The notes: generated by a model not told the origin, from the sequence alone. Positions 54,354-62,910 are shown, counted from the first letter of the stretch. The stretch: 64,000 nt of DNA from Anaerocolumna chitinilytica (GCF_014218355.1 NZ_AP023368.1:3907501-3971500); one strand, 5' to 3'. Program-made: numbers and translations.

Positions 54354-55517
54354 ATGAATCAAAAAGAAAAGGTACAAATTATTGTCCGCTGCAGTGACTA
54401 CGAAAATAACTACAACGAAGTTGCTTCTATGGGAAAGCTGAAATATAAATTGCCAATGATCGACTCCTATGTTATAGAGGTGGAGCCGGATAAATTAGAA
54501 AGTATTCAGTCAGATAATCAGTTATGGAGCTACGAATTGGATACTCATATAACAGCGCAAATGAATCGTGTTTCAGATATTATAGAACTGAAATGGGCTC
54601 ATGATAGAAACATTATGGGAGAAAATATTGGGGTTGCCGTAGTAGATACGGGAATTTGCATGCATAAGGATTTTACGGAAGGAAAGAATCGTATAAAATC
54701 TTTTCATGACCTGATTCACGGAAGAATTGAGCCATATGATGACAATGGGCATGGAAGCCATGTATCCGGAATTATAGGTGGTAACGGCTTTCTTTCCAAT
54801 GGCAGATACTGCGGTGTGGCACCTAAATGTGACCTTATTGGCATCAAGGTCCTAGACCAAAAGGGTGATGGAAACATATCCGATGTTCTGGCCGGCCTTC
54901 AATGGATTATTGATAATAAGAACAAATACAATATTCGTGTGGTTAACATATCAGTAGGCACAACCACCAAGGATAATACCGATGAAAATTCTCTTCTTGT
55001 CAAAGGTGTTAATGCTGTATGGGATGCGGGAATCGTGGTTGTGGTAGCAGCGGGTAATAACGGTCCGAGTCCAATGTCCATATCAACTCCCGGAATTAGC
55101 AGAAAGGTTATAACCGTCGGTTCTTCTGATGATAGGATAACGGTGGAGCTCTTTGGAAATAAAACCATGGACTATTCCGGCAGAGGGCCTACCGCTTCCT
55201 GTGTTAAGAAGCCGGATATCGTAGCCCCGGGATCTAATATTGTTTCCTGCGGAACTATGAAAAACTATCAAAGGTACCGCTATAATGTTTTAAATAATCC
55301 CAAAAATGATTATACCAATCTCATGTATGCAGTAAAGAGCGGTACTTCTATGGCTACACCTATTGTTACCGGAGCGATTGCTCTACTACTATCCCTCTAT
55401 CCTTCTCTAAGTAACAAAGATGTAAAGTTAAAGTTACGTGACTGTGCTATAGATCTTGGCTATCCCTGGTCCAAACAAGGCTGGGGACTCCTTAACATCC
55501 CAAGACTTCTGCAATGA
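54354..55517 (+). CDS. subtilisin-like serine protease without signal peptide
   Basis: This is an S8 family protease of 387 residues. The catalytic triad is D98 (VAVVDTGIC), H133 (NGHGSHVSG) and S332 (SGTSMATPIV), with oxyanion-hole N235 (AAGNNG). Residues 1-~75 look like an I9-type propeptide or N-terminal domain, and there is no signal peptide, so it is probably intracellular, like Bacillus AprX/IspA types, or acts in the developing spore. The ribosome site is weak: AAGGA lies ~16 bases before the ATG. A short tandem duplication follows the stop. Confidence 0.9.
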   Translation: MNQKEKVQIIVRCSDYENNYNEVASMGKLKYKLPMIDSYVIEVEPDKLESIQSDNQLWSYELDTHITAQMNRVSDIIELKWAHDRNIMGENIGVAVVDTGICMHKDFTEGKNRIKSFHDLIHGRIEPYDDNGHGSHVSGIIGGNGFLSNGRYCGVAPKCDLIGIKVLDQKGDGNISDVLAGLQWIIDNKNKYNIRVVNISVGTTTKDNTDENSLLVKGVNAVWDAGIVVVVAAGNNGPSPMSISTPGISRKVITVGSSDDRITVELFGNKTMDYSGRGPTASCVKKPDIVAPGSNIVSCGTMKNYQRYRYNVLNNPKNDYTNLMYAVKSGTSMATPIVTGAIALLLSLYPSLSNKDVKLKLRDCAIDLGYPWSKQGWGLLNIPRLLQ

Positions 55518-55565
55518 AAGAAGTCTTGTAGACTTTCTGCAATGAAAAGAAGTCTTGTAGACTTT
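55504..55565. repeat. tandem duplication at the 3' end of the subtilase gene
   Basis: GACTT(T)CTGCAATGAAA(A)GAAGTCTTGTA occurs at 55504-55530 and again at 55531-55559 with one extra T and one extra A, then GACTT starts a third time. Each copy contains AAGTC-TTGTA-GACTT, a small hairpin. The stop codon lies in the first copy. Confidence 0.75.
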
Positions 55566-55576
55566 GTCTACCAAAA

Positions 55577-55610
55577 AAGAAGCTTTGATGCCACAGCACC
55601 AAAGCTTCTT
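55577..55610 (-). terminator. terminator of the rubrerythrin gene
   Basis: AAGAAGCTTTG pairs perfectly with CAAAGCTTCTT across a 12-base loop, with six T following on the minus strand, ten bases past the stop. Confidence 0.75.
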
Positions 55611-55619
55611 TGAATGTCT

Positions 55620-56174
55620 TTAGAATTTCTTGTACATTTCTTTTTTAGCACCACATACAGGACAGTTATCCGGCGCACCATCTAAAATAGTATGTCCGCA
55701 GATAGGACAGACATATACTGCTTCCAGTTTTATGTCCTGCTTACCCTTTGCAGCATCCTGTGCCTGTTTAAACAGTTCTGCATGGATTTTTTCTGCTTCC
55801 AGTGCAAAATGGAAAGATCTCTGTGCTCCTTTTTCGTCCTGGAATTCTGCAGCATTCAGATAAACCGGATACATTTGTTCAACTTCATGAAGTTCTCCGT
55901 TTATAGCCCCCTGAAGATTATCAACGGTCTTACCTGTTCCAAATACTGCTCCCGCTACTACGGTAGCATCAGCAGTGTCCCCGCCGATTTCTTTGAAATG
56001 GTTACCGGCATGTACCCTTTCCGCATAGGCGATTGCTTCAAATAATTTCGCTATGTTTGGAAATCCTTCCTTTTCAGCCATGGTTCCCCATGTGAGATAC
56101 CTCATATGAGCCATGCTCTCTCCGCCGTAAGCAGAATGTAGAAAATCACTTGTCATTGCATTTTTAACAGCCAT
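55620..56174 (-). CDS. rbr: rubrerythrin
   Basis: This non-haem di-iron peroxidase reduces hydrogen peroxide in anaerobes. It is 184 residues. The ferritin-like domain supplies Glu and His ligands (GGESMAHMRYLTWGTMAEKEGF, AIAYAERVHAGNHF, NGELHEVEQMYP, ALEAEKIHAELF). The C-terminal rubredoxin-like knuckle is CPICGHTILDGAPDNCPVCG. It starts with a GGAGG site. An imperfect palindrome lies ~40 bases upstream. Confidence 0.94.
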   Translation of the reverse strand: MAVKNAMTSDFLHSAYGGESMAHMRYLTWGTMAEKEGFPNIAKLFEAIAYAERVHAGNHFKEIGGDTADATVVAGAVFGTGKTVDNLQGAINGELHEVEQMYPVYLNAAEFQDEKGAQRSFHFALEAEKIHAELFKQAQDAAKGKQDIKLEAVYVCPICGHTILDGAPDNCPVCGAKKEMYKKF

Positions 56175-56211
56175 CTCTAACCTCCTATAAGATATGATTT
56201 TATATTCAGCC

Positions 56212-56253
56212 GGAGGTTACCAGATTATTCGCACGAATTATCTGGTAATCTCC
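56212..56253. repeat. inverted repeat between korB and rubrerythrin
   Basis: GGAGGTTACCAGAT (56212-56225) pairs with ATCTGGTAATCTCC (56240-56253), 14 bp with one G-U, and the inner bases nearly continue the pairing. No T run follows on the minus strand. It may be a weak terminator of korAB, a leader hairpin of rubrerythrin, or an operator. Confidence 0.5.
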
Positions 56254-56281
56254 AAAGCTTACTTGTTATTTAATATGGTTC

Positions 56282-57124
56282 TCAAATAAAACTTTCAATC
56301 AAATTTTCAAGAGCAATCTTATTTTGATCCTGCCCAATTAGAGTTTTGCCTTCTTTTAATAATTTATGCCTTCTATGGAAATCCAGCTTATCTTCCTTAT
56401 AAAGTATTCCTGTGGGAATCCAATCCTCTTCCATCGCCATCATCATGGCTGCTTTCTTATCTGTCGGGTCATAATCATCACCTACAGGTCTGACAGCATT
56501 CTTGTAATAGGAAAAGGTATTAATCTTATTAAAGCTGATACAAGGCTGCATAATATCTACAAATGCATAGCCGGGATACATAATGGCTTCCTTCATTAAT
56601 GTCACCAGCTGTTTTGCATCACCACTAAAACCTCTTGCAACAAAACCTGCTCCGGCAGCAATTGCCATTAGCATAGGATTTAGGGGAACATTGATATTGC
56701 CGCTGGTCTGAACGGGAGTAACATGCCCCTCCTTACTGGTGGGAGATGCCTGACCTTTTGTTAAGCCATATATTTGATTATCATGGACAAAATGTGTAAT
56801 GTTCACATTTCTTCTGATATTATGAATAAAATGGTTTCCGCCCTCACCATAGGAATCACCGTCCCCGGAGTCTACAATTACCGTCAGTTTATCATTAGCT
56901 ATCTTGGCTGCCACAGCAGCAGGCAGTGCTCTTCCATGCAATCCGCAAAAACTATTAGCACTGATATACTGAGGTGTCTTTGCAGCCTGACCGATTCCGG
57001 CTACCATTAATACATCTTTGGGTTCTTTCCCAAGCTCTTCCAGGGCTGTTTTTAAACTGTTCAATATGGCAAAGTTGCCACAGCCGGGGCACCATGCCGT
57101 CTCATAAGTTTCAAATTTACCCAT
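56282..57124 (-). CDS. korB: 2-oxoacid:ferredoxin oxidoreductase beta subunit
   Basis: This is the TPP-binding subunit of a 2-oxoglutarate-type ferredoxin oxidoreductase, 280 residues. It has WCPGCGNFAIL, IGQAAKTPQYI, the TPP/Mg segment GDGDSYGEGGNHFIHNIRRN, and NQIYGLTKGQASPTS. The C-terminal region GILYKEDKLDFHRR is usual. It starts four bases after korA. Substrates may include 2-oxoglutarate or branched-chain/aryl oxoacids. Confidence 0.9.
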   Translation of the reverse strand: MGKFETYETAWCPGCGNFAILNSLKTALEELGKEPKDVLMVAGIGQAAKTPQYISANSFCGLHGRALPAAVAAKIANDKLTVIVDSGDGDSYGEGGNHFIHNIRRNVNITHFVHDNQIYGLTKGQASPTSKEGHVTPVQTSGNINVPLNPMLMAIAAGAGFVARGFSGDAKQLVTLMKEAIMYPGYAFVDIMQPCISFNKINTFSYYKNAVRPVGDDYDPTDKKAAMMMAMEEDWIPTGILYKEDKLDFHRRHKLLKEGKTLIGQDQNKIALENLIESFI

Positions 57125-57128
57125 ACAG

Positions 57129-58787
57129 TTAAAAACCTCCTTCCAAAACCTGTTTTACTATCTCTTCACCGGAAATCTGCCTGCCATCATATTTTAATAT
57201 ACTCCTGTCACAATCAATGCAAGCCTCTTCTCTTATTAAAGAAGCAAGCTGACCGGTCGCATTCTGTTCTACGTTTATGAGGGTTCTGCCCTTTGCATAC
57301 TCTTTCAGCTTCTTTGTAGGCAAGGGATAGATATCTCCAAAGACTAATGCACCAAAACTGCCGTTACCCAATTTATTTAAAGAAACGATTGCATCTTTTA
57401 TAGGACCGTAGACGGAGCCCCAGCCTAATAACAGGACTTTACAATCTTCTTCACCTATAAATTCCGGTTCCTGTAATTCTTCCTTTAATCTTACAAGTTT
57501 TCTCATTCTCTTATCCATCATGGCATTACGAACTTCAGCAGATTCTGTGATAAAGCCTCTCTCATCATGCTCATCACTGTCTGCCGCAACCAGATGGTCT
57601 GATATACCGGGAATTAATCTTGGAGAAATTCCATCCTCCGTTATTCTATATCTTAAATACTCTCCCTCAGCCTCTTCGGCATGTTTTTCCAAGGTAATTT
57701 CTGAAACATCATATGGTTTGACGCAAGCGGTAGTATCTCCCAGATATTGATCACTTAAAAGTATTACCGGCAGCTGATATTTCTCAGCAAGATTTAATGC
57801 TCTTGCCGTTTGGTAAAAAGCGTCTTCATGATTACGAAGAGCAATAACCAGACGTGGGAATTCACCTTGTGCAGCCGAGATAACAAACTTTAAATCACTT
57901 TGCTCCGTTCTGGTGGGAAGTCCTGTGGCAGGTCCCGGGCGCTGTACATCCACCGCAACTAATGGAATTTCTGCAATACCGGAGAATCCTAAGGCTTCTA
58001 CCTTCAAACAGAAACCTCCGCCACTGGTACCTGTCATAGCTCTGGCTCCGGTATAGGAAGCACCAAGAGCCATATTAATAGCAGCTATCTCATCTTCTGC
58101 CTGTTCAACTACTACTCCTGTCTCATAGCTGATTCTTGCCAGATATTCCATAACTGCTGTTGAGGGCGACATCGGATACGCTGAATAGAATTTAAGACCG
58201 CCTGCTACAGCTCCAAGTGCTAAAGCCTTGCTGCCGGATATCAGCATATACTCTTTAAATGGCCCGTCATGGTGTTCAAAAACAGGTTCCACACTGTTGT
58301 AGCCCAGCTCCATGGCTTTAATATTTATTTCAAGAAGCTCTTTTCTTATAATCTTTTCCATAACTTCCTCAGCATATGTAAAAGGTTCGCCAAATAGCTT
58401 TAACACAGCACCAATAGCTATAATACCTGCTACTCTGATATTTCCGAGTTCCTTCGCTTGTTTATCCAGATCCAGCTTAATTACACCTGGTTCCGAGAAA
58501 GATAAACTGCTGTCACAAAGAATGAATCCCTTCTCTGTCAATTTATGTTTATGCAGATGTATTGTCTCGTCATTTAAGGCAATAATGCCATCTACCTTGT
58601 CACTGTGAGAAGTTATCACTTCTGTTCCGAACCGGATCATAGAAAAATTATGGCCGCCGCGTACACGGGACATAAAATCCCTTGTAGTATAAATGTAATA
58701 ACCGGAGTGTTTTAACAGCTTCTCCAGTATTGCAACAGTGGTATCAATTCCCTGACCTGCTGCACCGCCGACTAATATATTATACAT
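57129..58787 (-). CDS. korA: 2-oxoacid:ferredoxin oxidoreductase alpha subunit (gamma-alpha fusion)
   Basis: This is the partner of KorB, 552 residues. Residues 1-~180 are the gamma domain (VGGAAGQGIDTTVAILEKLL, FMSRVRGGHNFSMIRFG), and ~190-552 the alpha domain (ALALGAVAGGLKFYSAYPMSPSTAVMEYLA, EDEIAAINMALGASYTGARAMTGTSGGGFCL, VQRPGPATGLPTRTEQSDL). No ferredoxin-type delta subunit is present. It is the first gene of a two-gene operon with a good promoter. Confidence 0.92.
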   Translation of the reverse strand: MYNILVGGAAGQGIDTTVAILEKLLKHSGYYIYTTRDFMSRVRGGHNFSMIRFGTEVITSHSDKVDGIIALNDETIHLHKHKLTEKGFILCDSSLSFSEPGVIKLDLDKQAKELGNIRVAGIIAIGAVLKLFGEPFTYAEEVMEKIIRKELLEINIKAMELGYNSVEPVFEHHDGPFKEYMLISGSKALALGAVAGGLKFYSAYPMSPSTAVMEYLARISYETGVVVEQAEDEIAAINMALGASYTGARAMTGTSGGGFCLKVEALGFSGIAEIPLVAVDVQRPGPATGLPTRTEQSDLKFVISAAQGEFPRLVIALRNHEDAFYQTARALNLAEKYQLPVILLSDQYLGDTTACVKPYDVSEITLEKHAEEAEGEYLRYRITEDGISPRLIPGISDHLVAADSDEHDERGFITESAEVRNAMMDKRMRKLVRLKEELQEPEFIGEEDCKVLLLGWGSVYGPIKDAIVSLNKLGNGSFGALVFGDIYPLPTKKLKEYAKGRTLINVEQNATGQLASLIREEACIDCDRSILKYDGRQISGEEIVKQVLEGGF

Positions 58788-58817
58788 AATAATCCTCCTT
58801 TTCTAAAATCTTATGTT

Positions 58818-58846
58818 ATTATATCCCATTTTGCTTATAATTTCAA
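58818..58846 (-). promoter_or_regulatory. promoter of korAB
   Basis: TTGAAA (58841-58846) and TATAAT (58818-58823) on the minus strand are 17 bases apart, about 30 bases before korA. The remaining 190 bases to the next gene are AT-rich and hold nothing else I can name. Confidence 0.6.
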
Positions 58847-59037
58847 TAATGATTATTGTTTTTATAATTATTTTATTTTTCCTTGCAATGGTTTATAATT
58901 TGATTATTTCAATTTCAAGTGATTATTGATTGTTTTATTTCCCAAAACATTCTTTTTGTACAACCATAATGCGCTCAAAATGATAGCATAATACACATAA
59001 TTACATATGATATATGAAAAGTGAGTTCGTAATATTC

Positions 59038-59580
59038 TTATTTAATTAATTTTGATATGGATTTAAATGTTTCACTTCCGGCTTTTCGGGTCAGTTCGAA
59101 CAGTATAGATTCATAGGTTGCAGTCATTATTCCTTCGTAGCTGAAACGCTTTATAGCCTCTGACTTGTCAGCATCTTTTCTGGACTCCATACAATCCGTT
59201 ACTGCTATTACTTGATATCCGGCGGACTTTAAATCCACTGCCGTCTGGAGAACACAAACATGAGCTTCCATTCCGCATATTATTATATTCTTCCTTCCGG
59301 TATTTTCTATTACAGTTCTTATCTCTTCGTTCTCATAACAGCTAAAAGTGATTTTATCATAATAAAGAAAGGGTGTTATGCATTCCCGGATTTCAGGAAT
59401 GGTCATACCAAGCCCTTTTGTATATTGCTGCGTTACACAGCAAGGGATATGAAGTAGTGAAAGCCCCTCAGCTAAAATTCTTATGTTACGAACACTTACT
59501 GTGCTATTTTTCATTGCAGGAACTAATTTTTCCTGTACATCAATGATTAAGGCCATTGTATCTTCGGCGTTGATTCTCAT
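59038..59580 (-). CDS. isochorismatase-family hydrolase
   Basis: This is a cysteine hydrolase-fold protein of 180 residues from the ATG at 59580 (GGGAG). The catalytic Asp is D14 in ALIIDVQEKL, the Lys is in YTKGLGMTI, and the nucleophile Cys is in CGMEAHVCVLQTAVDL, preceded by the family's cis-peptide segment. It resembles the YcaC/nicotinamidase-like branch and lacks an obvious metal-binding loop. The substrate is unknown. It stands alone. Confidence 0.85.
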   Translation of the reverse strand: MRINAEDTMALIIDVQEKLVPAMKNSTVSVRNIRILAEGLSLLHIPCCVTQQYTKGLGMTIPEIRECITPFLYYDKITFSCYENEEIRTVIENTGRKNIIICGMEAHVCVLQTAVDLKSAGYQVIAVTDCMESRKDADKSEAIKRFSYEGIMTATYESILFELTRKAGSETFKSISKLIK

Positions 59581-59812
59581 AACAACTCCCATCTAAATGA
59601 CCAGGTATCTGCATAAATTGGATATTAAAAGCATCTTCTGCTGCTAAATAGTCTGCCTGCAGTATACCTGGCTTCATTAAAATAAATTGGTTTCACTTTT
59701 TATTTCCAAATATTATAGCATTTTATCCCTTTTGAAGCAACTTACTCGGCTGTAAAATTAATGTCGAAAAAGCTCTACATTTTCTCATGAAAATTTACTT
59801 CAAATATAGGAA

Positions 59813-59839
59813 ATAGGGCAAGCCAGTTTTCATATGATA
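59813..59839 (+). promoter_or_regulatory. candidate mother-cell sigma factor promoter
   Basis: ATA (59813-59815), 15 bases, then CATATGATA (59831-59839). The -10 part fits the sigma-K pattern CATANNNTA exactly and is near the sigma-E pattern. It lies 29 bases before the Cys/Gly-rich gene, whose composition suggests a spore-coat role. Confidence 0.35.
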
Positions 59840-59868
59840 CAGTGTAATAACAAATAGGAGGCTCTTAC

Positions 59869-60087
59869 ATGAGTGATTTAGCTGCAACAAACTGCGGTAG
59901 TGGATGCGGATGTGGAAATAACAACAGCGCATGGATTCTAATTCTCCTTTTATTCTGCTGTGGCGGTGGAAACGGATTCTTTGGTAACGGTTTTGGTAAC
60001 AATGGATGCGGATGCGGCGGCAACGACGGCTGCGGCTCCATAATCTGGATTATTTTAATCCTTTGCTTGTGCGGAAACTCCTTCTAA
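59869..60087 (+). CDS. small Cys/Gly-rich protein (chorion-like)
   Basis: This is a 72-residue protein with 12 Cys and many Gly and Asn. The N terminus is NCGSGCGCGNNN; two hydrophobic cores (WILILLLFCC and SIIWIILILCLC) flank a Gly-Asn-Cys linker (GFGNNGCGCGGNDGCG). Similar clostridial proteins are labelled chorion-class high-cysteine proteins; spore-coat cross-linking is plausible. The AGGAGG site and terminator are both clear. Confidence 0.7.
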   Translation: MSDLAATNCGSGCGCGNNNSAWILILLLFCCGGGNGFFGNGFGNNGCGCGGNDGCGSIIWIILILCLCGNSF

Positions 60088-60121
60088 TTGCCTTTTTCAT
60101 TAGAAGCTACATCTTAACCAG

Positions 60122-60147
60122 AAAAAGCTGCCTTAGGGCAGCTTTTT
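60122..60147 (+). terminator. terminator of the Cys/Gly-rich gene
   Basis: AAAAAGCTGCC pairs with GGCAGCTTTTT around TTAG, ending in six T, 35 bases past the stop. Confidence 0.85.
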
Positions 60148-60178
60148 TCTGGTTTAAAACTACCGAACCTAAAAGAAG

Positions 60179-60235
60179 CCGCGTGTTTTTTTCATACTTC
60201 ACAATTAAGACTGTGACGAACATGAAAACACGCGG
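60179..60235. terminator. hairpin terminator for the 77-aa gene
   Basis: CCGCGTGTTTT (60179-60189) pairs perfectly with AAAACACGCGG (60225-60235) around a 35-base loop, with T-rich flanks on both strands. It is placed to end the minus-strand gene at 60288. Confidence 0.55.
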
Positions 60236-60287
60236 TTCTTTTTAGTAAAAGAAATAAAATACTCCAAAAGAAATATTATCTATACTA

Positions 60288-60521
60288 TTATCTTCTGCCC
60301 CGATCTCCTCTGGAATTAAGTCTGTTCTGTTTTGCTCTTTCAAAGCAATCCGAATCTATTTCGTAAACCGTATTACCGTCTATAATTAAATCTTTCGAGG
60401 ATTTTTCAACCCTTTCATTTTTTTGATTTCCATTGGAATAATCCGTATTGCGATTATTCTCATTCATATTGCTGACTCTTTTATTATCATTCCCTCTATT
60501 TGTATAATAATAATTTGGCAT
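60288..60521 (-). CDS. small Asn/Arg-rich hydrophilic protein
   Basis: This is a 77-residue, very hydrophilic protein. The first ~40 residues are rich in Asn, Arg and Tyr (MPNYYYTNRGNDNKRVSN...), followed by a conserved-looking core SSKDLIIDGNTVYEIDSDCFERAKQ and an Arg-rich tail. The start has a very strong AAGGAGG site. I do not recognise a family. The composition suggests a disordered or nucleic acid-binding protein, perhaps spore-related. Confidence 0.6.
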   Translation of the reverse strand: MPNYYYTNRGNDNKRVSNMNENNRNTDYSNGNQKNERVEKSSKDLIIDGNTVYEIDSDCFERAKQNRLNSRGDRGRR

Positions 60522-60811
60522 AATTACCTCCTTGTAAGTTATTCTTAATTTAACGCCTTCAATAATTGGATATATTTGATATCAAATCAATTAAACAGTC
60601 ATTGGAATTAGCATGACACATGATTATATCCGTGAGTCCTCGGCACGATTACCGGCATTCAAATTGACATGGCGGTTGGTGTGTAGATATAACAGACTAA
60701 TTAGAATAAAAGACGTTAATGTGGTACTCAGTAAATTATACATTCATTGGCTATTTCTTTACCAATCCTTACAATATATGAATTGTATTTTTAAAATGTC
60801 CTCGAAAGATA
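60522..60811. other. intergenic region before aroC
   Basis: The gap between the 77-aa gene and aroC is 428 bases in total. This part holds only a 68-codon plus-strand frame with no ribosome site and an unlikely composition, which I do not support as a gene. Nothing else is apparent. Confidence 0.4.
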
Positions 60812-60840
60812 TTGATTAAAACATAGTTTTCTTATATACT
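60812..60840 (+). promoter_or_regulatory. promoter of aroC-bioY
   Basis: TTGATT (60812-60817) and TATACT (60835-60840) are 17 bases apart, 109 bases before aroC. Near the end of the leader, CCGGC and GCCGG (around 60906-60932) could form a hairpin just ahead of the ribosome site. Confidence 0.5.
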
Positions 60841-60949
60841 AAGGAAAATATTTATGCACTGCGATTAGCAGGAAAATCAAGAAACATTTCCTGCGTAAAT
60901 AAATACCGGCATCCGCAAGAAATGATTGCCGGCAGGATGGAGGATTAAT

Positions 60950-62056
60950 ATGGCAGGTTCAACATTTGGCTCCATGTTTCGAATTACAACCTGGGGCGAA
61001 TCCCATGGAGATGGAATAGGTGTAGTAATAGATGGATGCCCGGCAGGTCTTTCAGTTAACGAAGAAATGATTCAGGCATTTCTCGATAGAAGACGTCCCG
61101 GTCAGACCAGATACACCACACAGCGTAAGGAAGCGGATACTGTTAAGATATTATCCGGTATATTTGAAGGTAAAACCACCGGAACCCCTATATCAATGGC
61201 AGTTATGAATACCAATCAGATATCCAGGGATTATTCTGAAATAGCAGGTTATTACCGTCCCGGACACGCTGATTATACTTATGATACCAAATATGGCTTT
61301 CGTGATTATAGAGGGGGCGGCAGATCCTCCGGAAGAGAAACCATTGGCAGAGTCGCAGCAGGTGCTATTGCCTCAGCAATCTTAAAGGAGCTTGGCATTA
61401 CCGTCTGTGCTTACACAAAATCCATTGGAGGTATCAGTATAGATTACTCCAAGTGCAGTAAGGAAAATATCTTTCAGAGTCCATTTTATATGCCAGATCT
61501 GGAAGCTTCCGCTGCAACAGAAGTATTGATGCAGGAAAAGATAAAAGAACTTAATTCAGTCGGCGGAATTATTGAATGCATTATCTCAGGTGTTCCGGCA
61601 GGCATTGGAGAGCCGGTGTTTGAAAAACTGGATGCTAATCTTGGTAAAGCTATCCTTTCAATTGGAGCCATTAAAGGAATTGAATTCGGTTCTGGCTTCC
61701 TGGCAGCTGAAAAAACAGGAATTGAAAACAATGATCCTTATTTTTATTCAGAAACCGGTAAAGTTGAAAAACGAAGTAATAATGCAGGAGGTATCCTAGG
61801 CGGAATCAGCGACGGTTCAGAAATTGTTTTTCGTGCTGCTGTAAAACCTACTGCTTCTATCGCAATGAACCAAAAAACAATCAATAAAGAAGGCGAAAAT
61901 ATAGATATAAGAATTAAAGGCCGCCACGATCCGGTTATTGTTCCAAGAGCCGTTGTAGTGGTGGAATCTATGGCAGCCGTTACATTATTGGATATGCTCT
62001 TTCAGAGCATGACCTCCAGGATGGATTCTATTGTAAAATTTTTCAGGAAAGAATAG
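60950..62056 (+). CDS. aroC: chorismate synthase
   Basis: This is the last step of the shikimate pathway, converting EPSP to chorismate with reduced FMN, 368 residues from the ATG at 60950 (GGAGG seven bases upstream). The three family signatures are present: GESHGDGIGVVIDGCPAG, the FRDYRGGGRSSGRET segment with its conserved Arg residues and G-rich loop, and RIKGRHDPVIVPRAVVVVESM near the C terminus. It is followed seven bases later by bioY. Confidence 0.97.
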   Translation: MAGSTFGSMFRITTWGESHGDGIGVVIDGCPAGLSVNEEMIQAFLDRRRPGQTRYTTQRKEADTVKILSGIFEGKTTGTPISMAVMNTNQISRDYSEIAGYYRPGHADYTYDTKYGFRDYRGGGRSSGRETIGRVAAGAIASAILKELGITVCAYTKSIGGISIDYSKCSKENIFQSPFYMPDLEASAATEVLMQEKIKELNSVGGIIECIISGVPAGIGEPVFEKLDANLGKAILSIGAIKGIEFGSGFLAAEKTGIENNDPYFYSETGKVEKRSNNAGGILGGISDGSEIVFRAAVKPTASIAMNQKTINKEGENIDIRIKGRHDPVIVPRAVVVVESMAAVTLLDMLFQSMTSRMDSIVKFFRKE

Positions 62057-62063
62057 GTAAAAG

Positions 62064-62597
62064 ATGAAACAGAAAAGAATTACAACTCAGGAAATGGTTA
62101 GGATAGCACTTTTTACTGCTGTATTAGTCATATTATCGCAAATCTCCTTCATGCTTCCCGGAGGCATTCCTATGACGATGCAGACCTTTGGTATTGTTTT
62201 AATTGGTACTATACTAGGAAGAAAATCCGGTTTTCTCTCCGTACTATTGTACCTTTTAATGGGCTTTGCAGGTATCCCGGTATTTGCCGGCTTCGGAGGC
62301 GGATTAGATACCCTCGTAGGTCCTACAGGCGGTTATCTGATTGGATTTCTTCCCATGGTATACCTTACCGGTCTTGGCAGTAAAAAATCCTACTACAGTG
62401 GTATATTTTTAAGTATCTGCGGATTGCTGACCTGCCACATCCTGGGTCTGTTAGAATATTACCGTGTAACCGGTACCTGGATACTGCCATCCGTACCACT
62501 CATGCTAGCTAAGGACCTGGTCACTACTGTTCTTGCAATATCCATAGGCAGAGAAGTATATAAAATACTTGGCAGTCTCTCCCCCAATCATAATTAA
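62064..62597 (+). CDS. bioY: biotin ECF transporter S component BioY
   Basis: This is the substrate-binding membrane subunit of a biotin ECF transporter, 177 residues with about six hydrophobic segments. Key phrases are GGIPMTMQTFGIVLIGTILGRKSGFLSVLLYLLMGFAGIPVFAG and LVGPTGGYLIGF, both standard for BioY. No EcfA or EcfT gene is in the window, so it should use a shared module. It lies in an apparent operon with aroC. No BirA-type operator was recognised. Confidence 0.93.
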   Translation: MKQKRITTQEMVRIALFTAVLVILSQISFMLPGGIPMTMQTFGIVLIGTILGRKSGFLSVLLYLLMGFAGIPVFAGFGGGLDTLVGPTGGYLIGFLPMVYLTGLGSKKSYYSGIFLSICGLLTCHILGLLEYYRVTGTWILPSVPLMLAKDLVTTVLAISIGREVYKILGSLSPNHN

Positions 62598-62635
62598 ACG
62601 GCATTTATTAAGTGTCTGCTTCTGTTCTTATATGA

Positions 62636-62785
62636 TATAATGAGCAGCCTGGCATTCCCAAATACACAAGTCTTTCGATATATCCTGATTTTGTATGTTT
62701 ATAATAACAGTTTTGTTCATAAACATACAAAGCCCTTCAAGGTATTTAAAGATTGATGTATCAGGGGAACCAGGCTGCTTTTTTG
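62636..62785 (+). ncRNA. candidate 6S-like regulatory RNA with own promoter
   Basis: An extended -10 (TGATATAAT, box 62636-62641) directly precedes a ~140-base transcribed-looking region that ends in six T. The predicted fold is rod-shaped. The closing stem is AGCAGCCTGG (62643-62652) with CCAGGCTGCT (62770-62779), continued by CCC/GGG, ATACA/TGTAT and AGTCTTT/AAAGATT. A central bubble (62676-62689 opposite 62731-62747) has its 3' side containing CCTTCAAGG, a small hairpin. A 12-bp apical stem TTGTATGTTTAT (62691-62702) pairs with its complement (62719-62730). This is the layout of 6S RNA, which sequesters RNA polymerase. The alternative is an elaborate terminator of bioY. The fold is by hand. 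Confidence 0.45.
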
Positions 62786-62843
62786 CTAAAGGAAATAATC
62801 TAATTTTTTCTATACATTTTTCTGTATAATAATAAACAAATTA

Positions 62844-62910
62844 TTGACATAGGACTAATTCCGTGTATAATTAGTTTGATGCTGTTTAGCAACACTAAAC
62901 TTTGAGTTTA
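62844..62910 (+). promoter_or_regulatory. promoter and candidate operators of the polyamine operon
   Basis: TTGACA (62844-62849) and TATAAT (62866-62871) are 16 bases apart. TAAACT-TTG-AGTTTA (62896-62910) is a perfect 6-bp inverted repeat downstream of the start point, and ACTAAT/ATTAGT brackets the -10. Both are plausible sites for the XRE regulator encoded next. Confidence 0.55.

Noticed and set aside
60613..60819. 68-codon plus-strand frame before aroC
   Set aside because: It has no ribosome site, an unlikely composition, and lies where the aroC promoter is expected.
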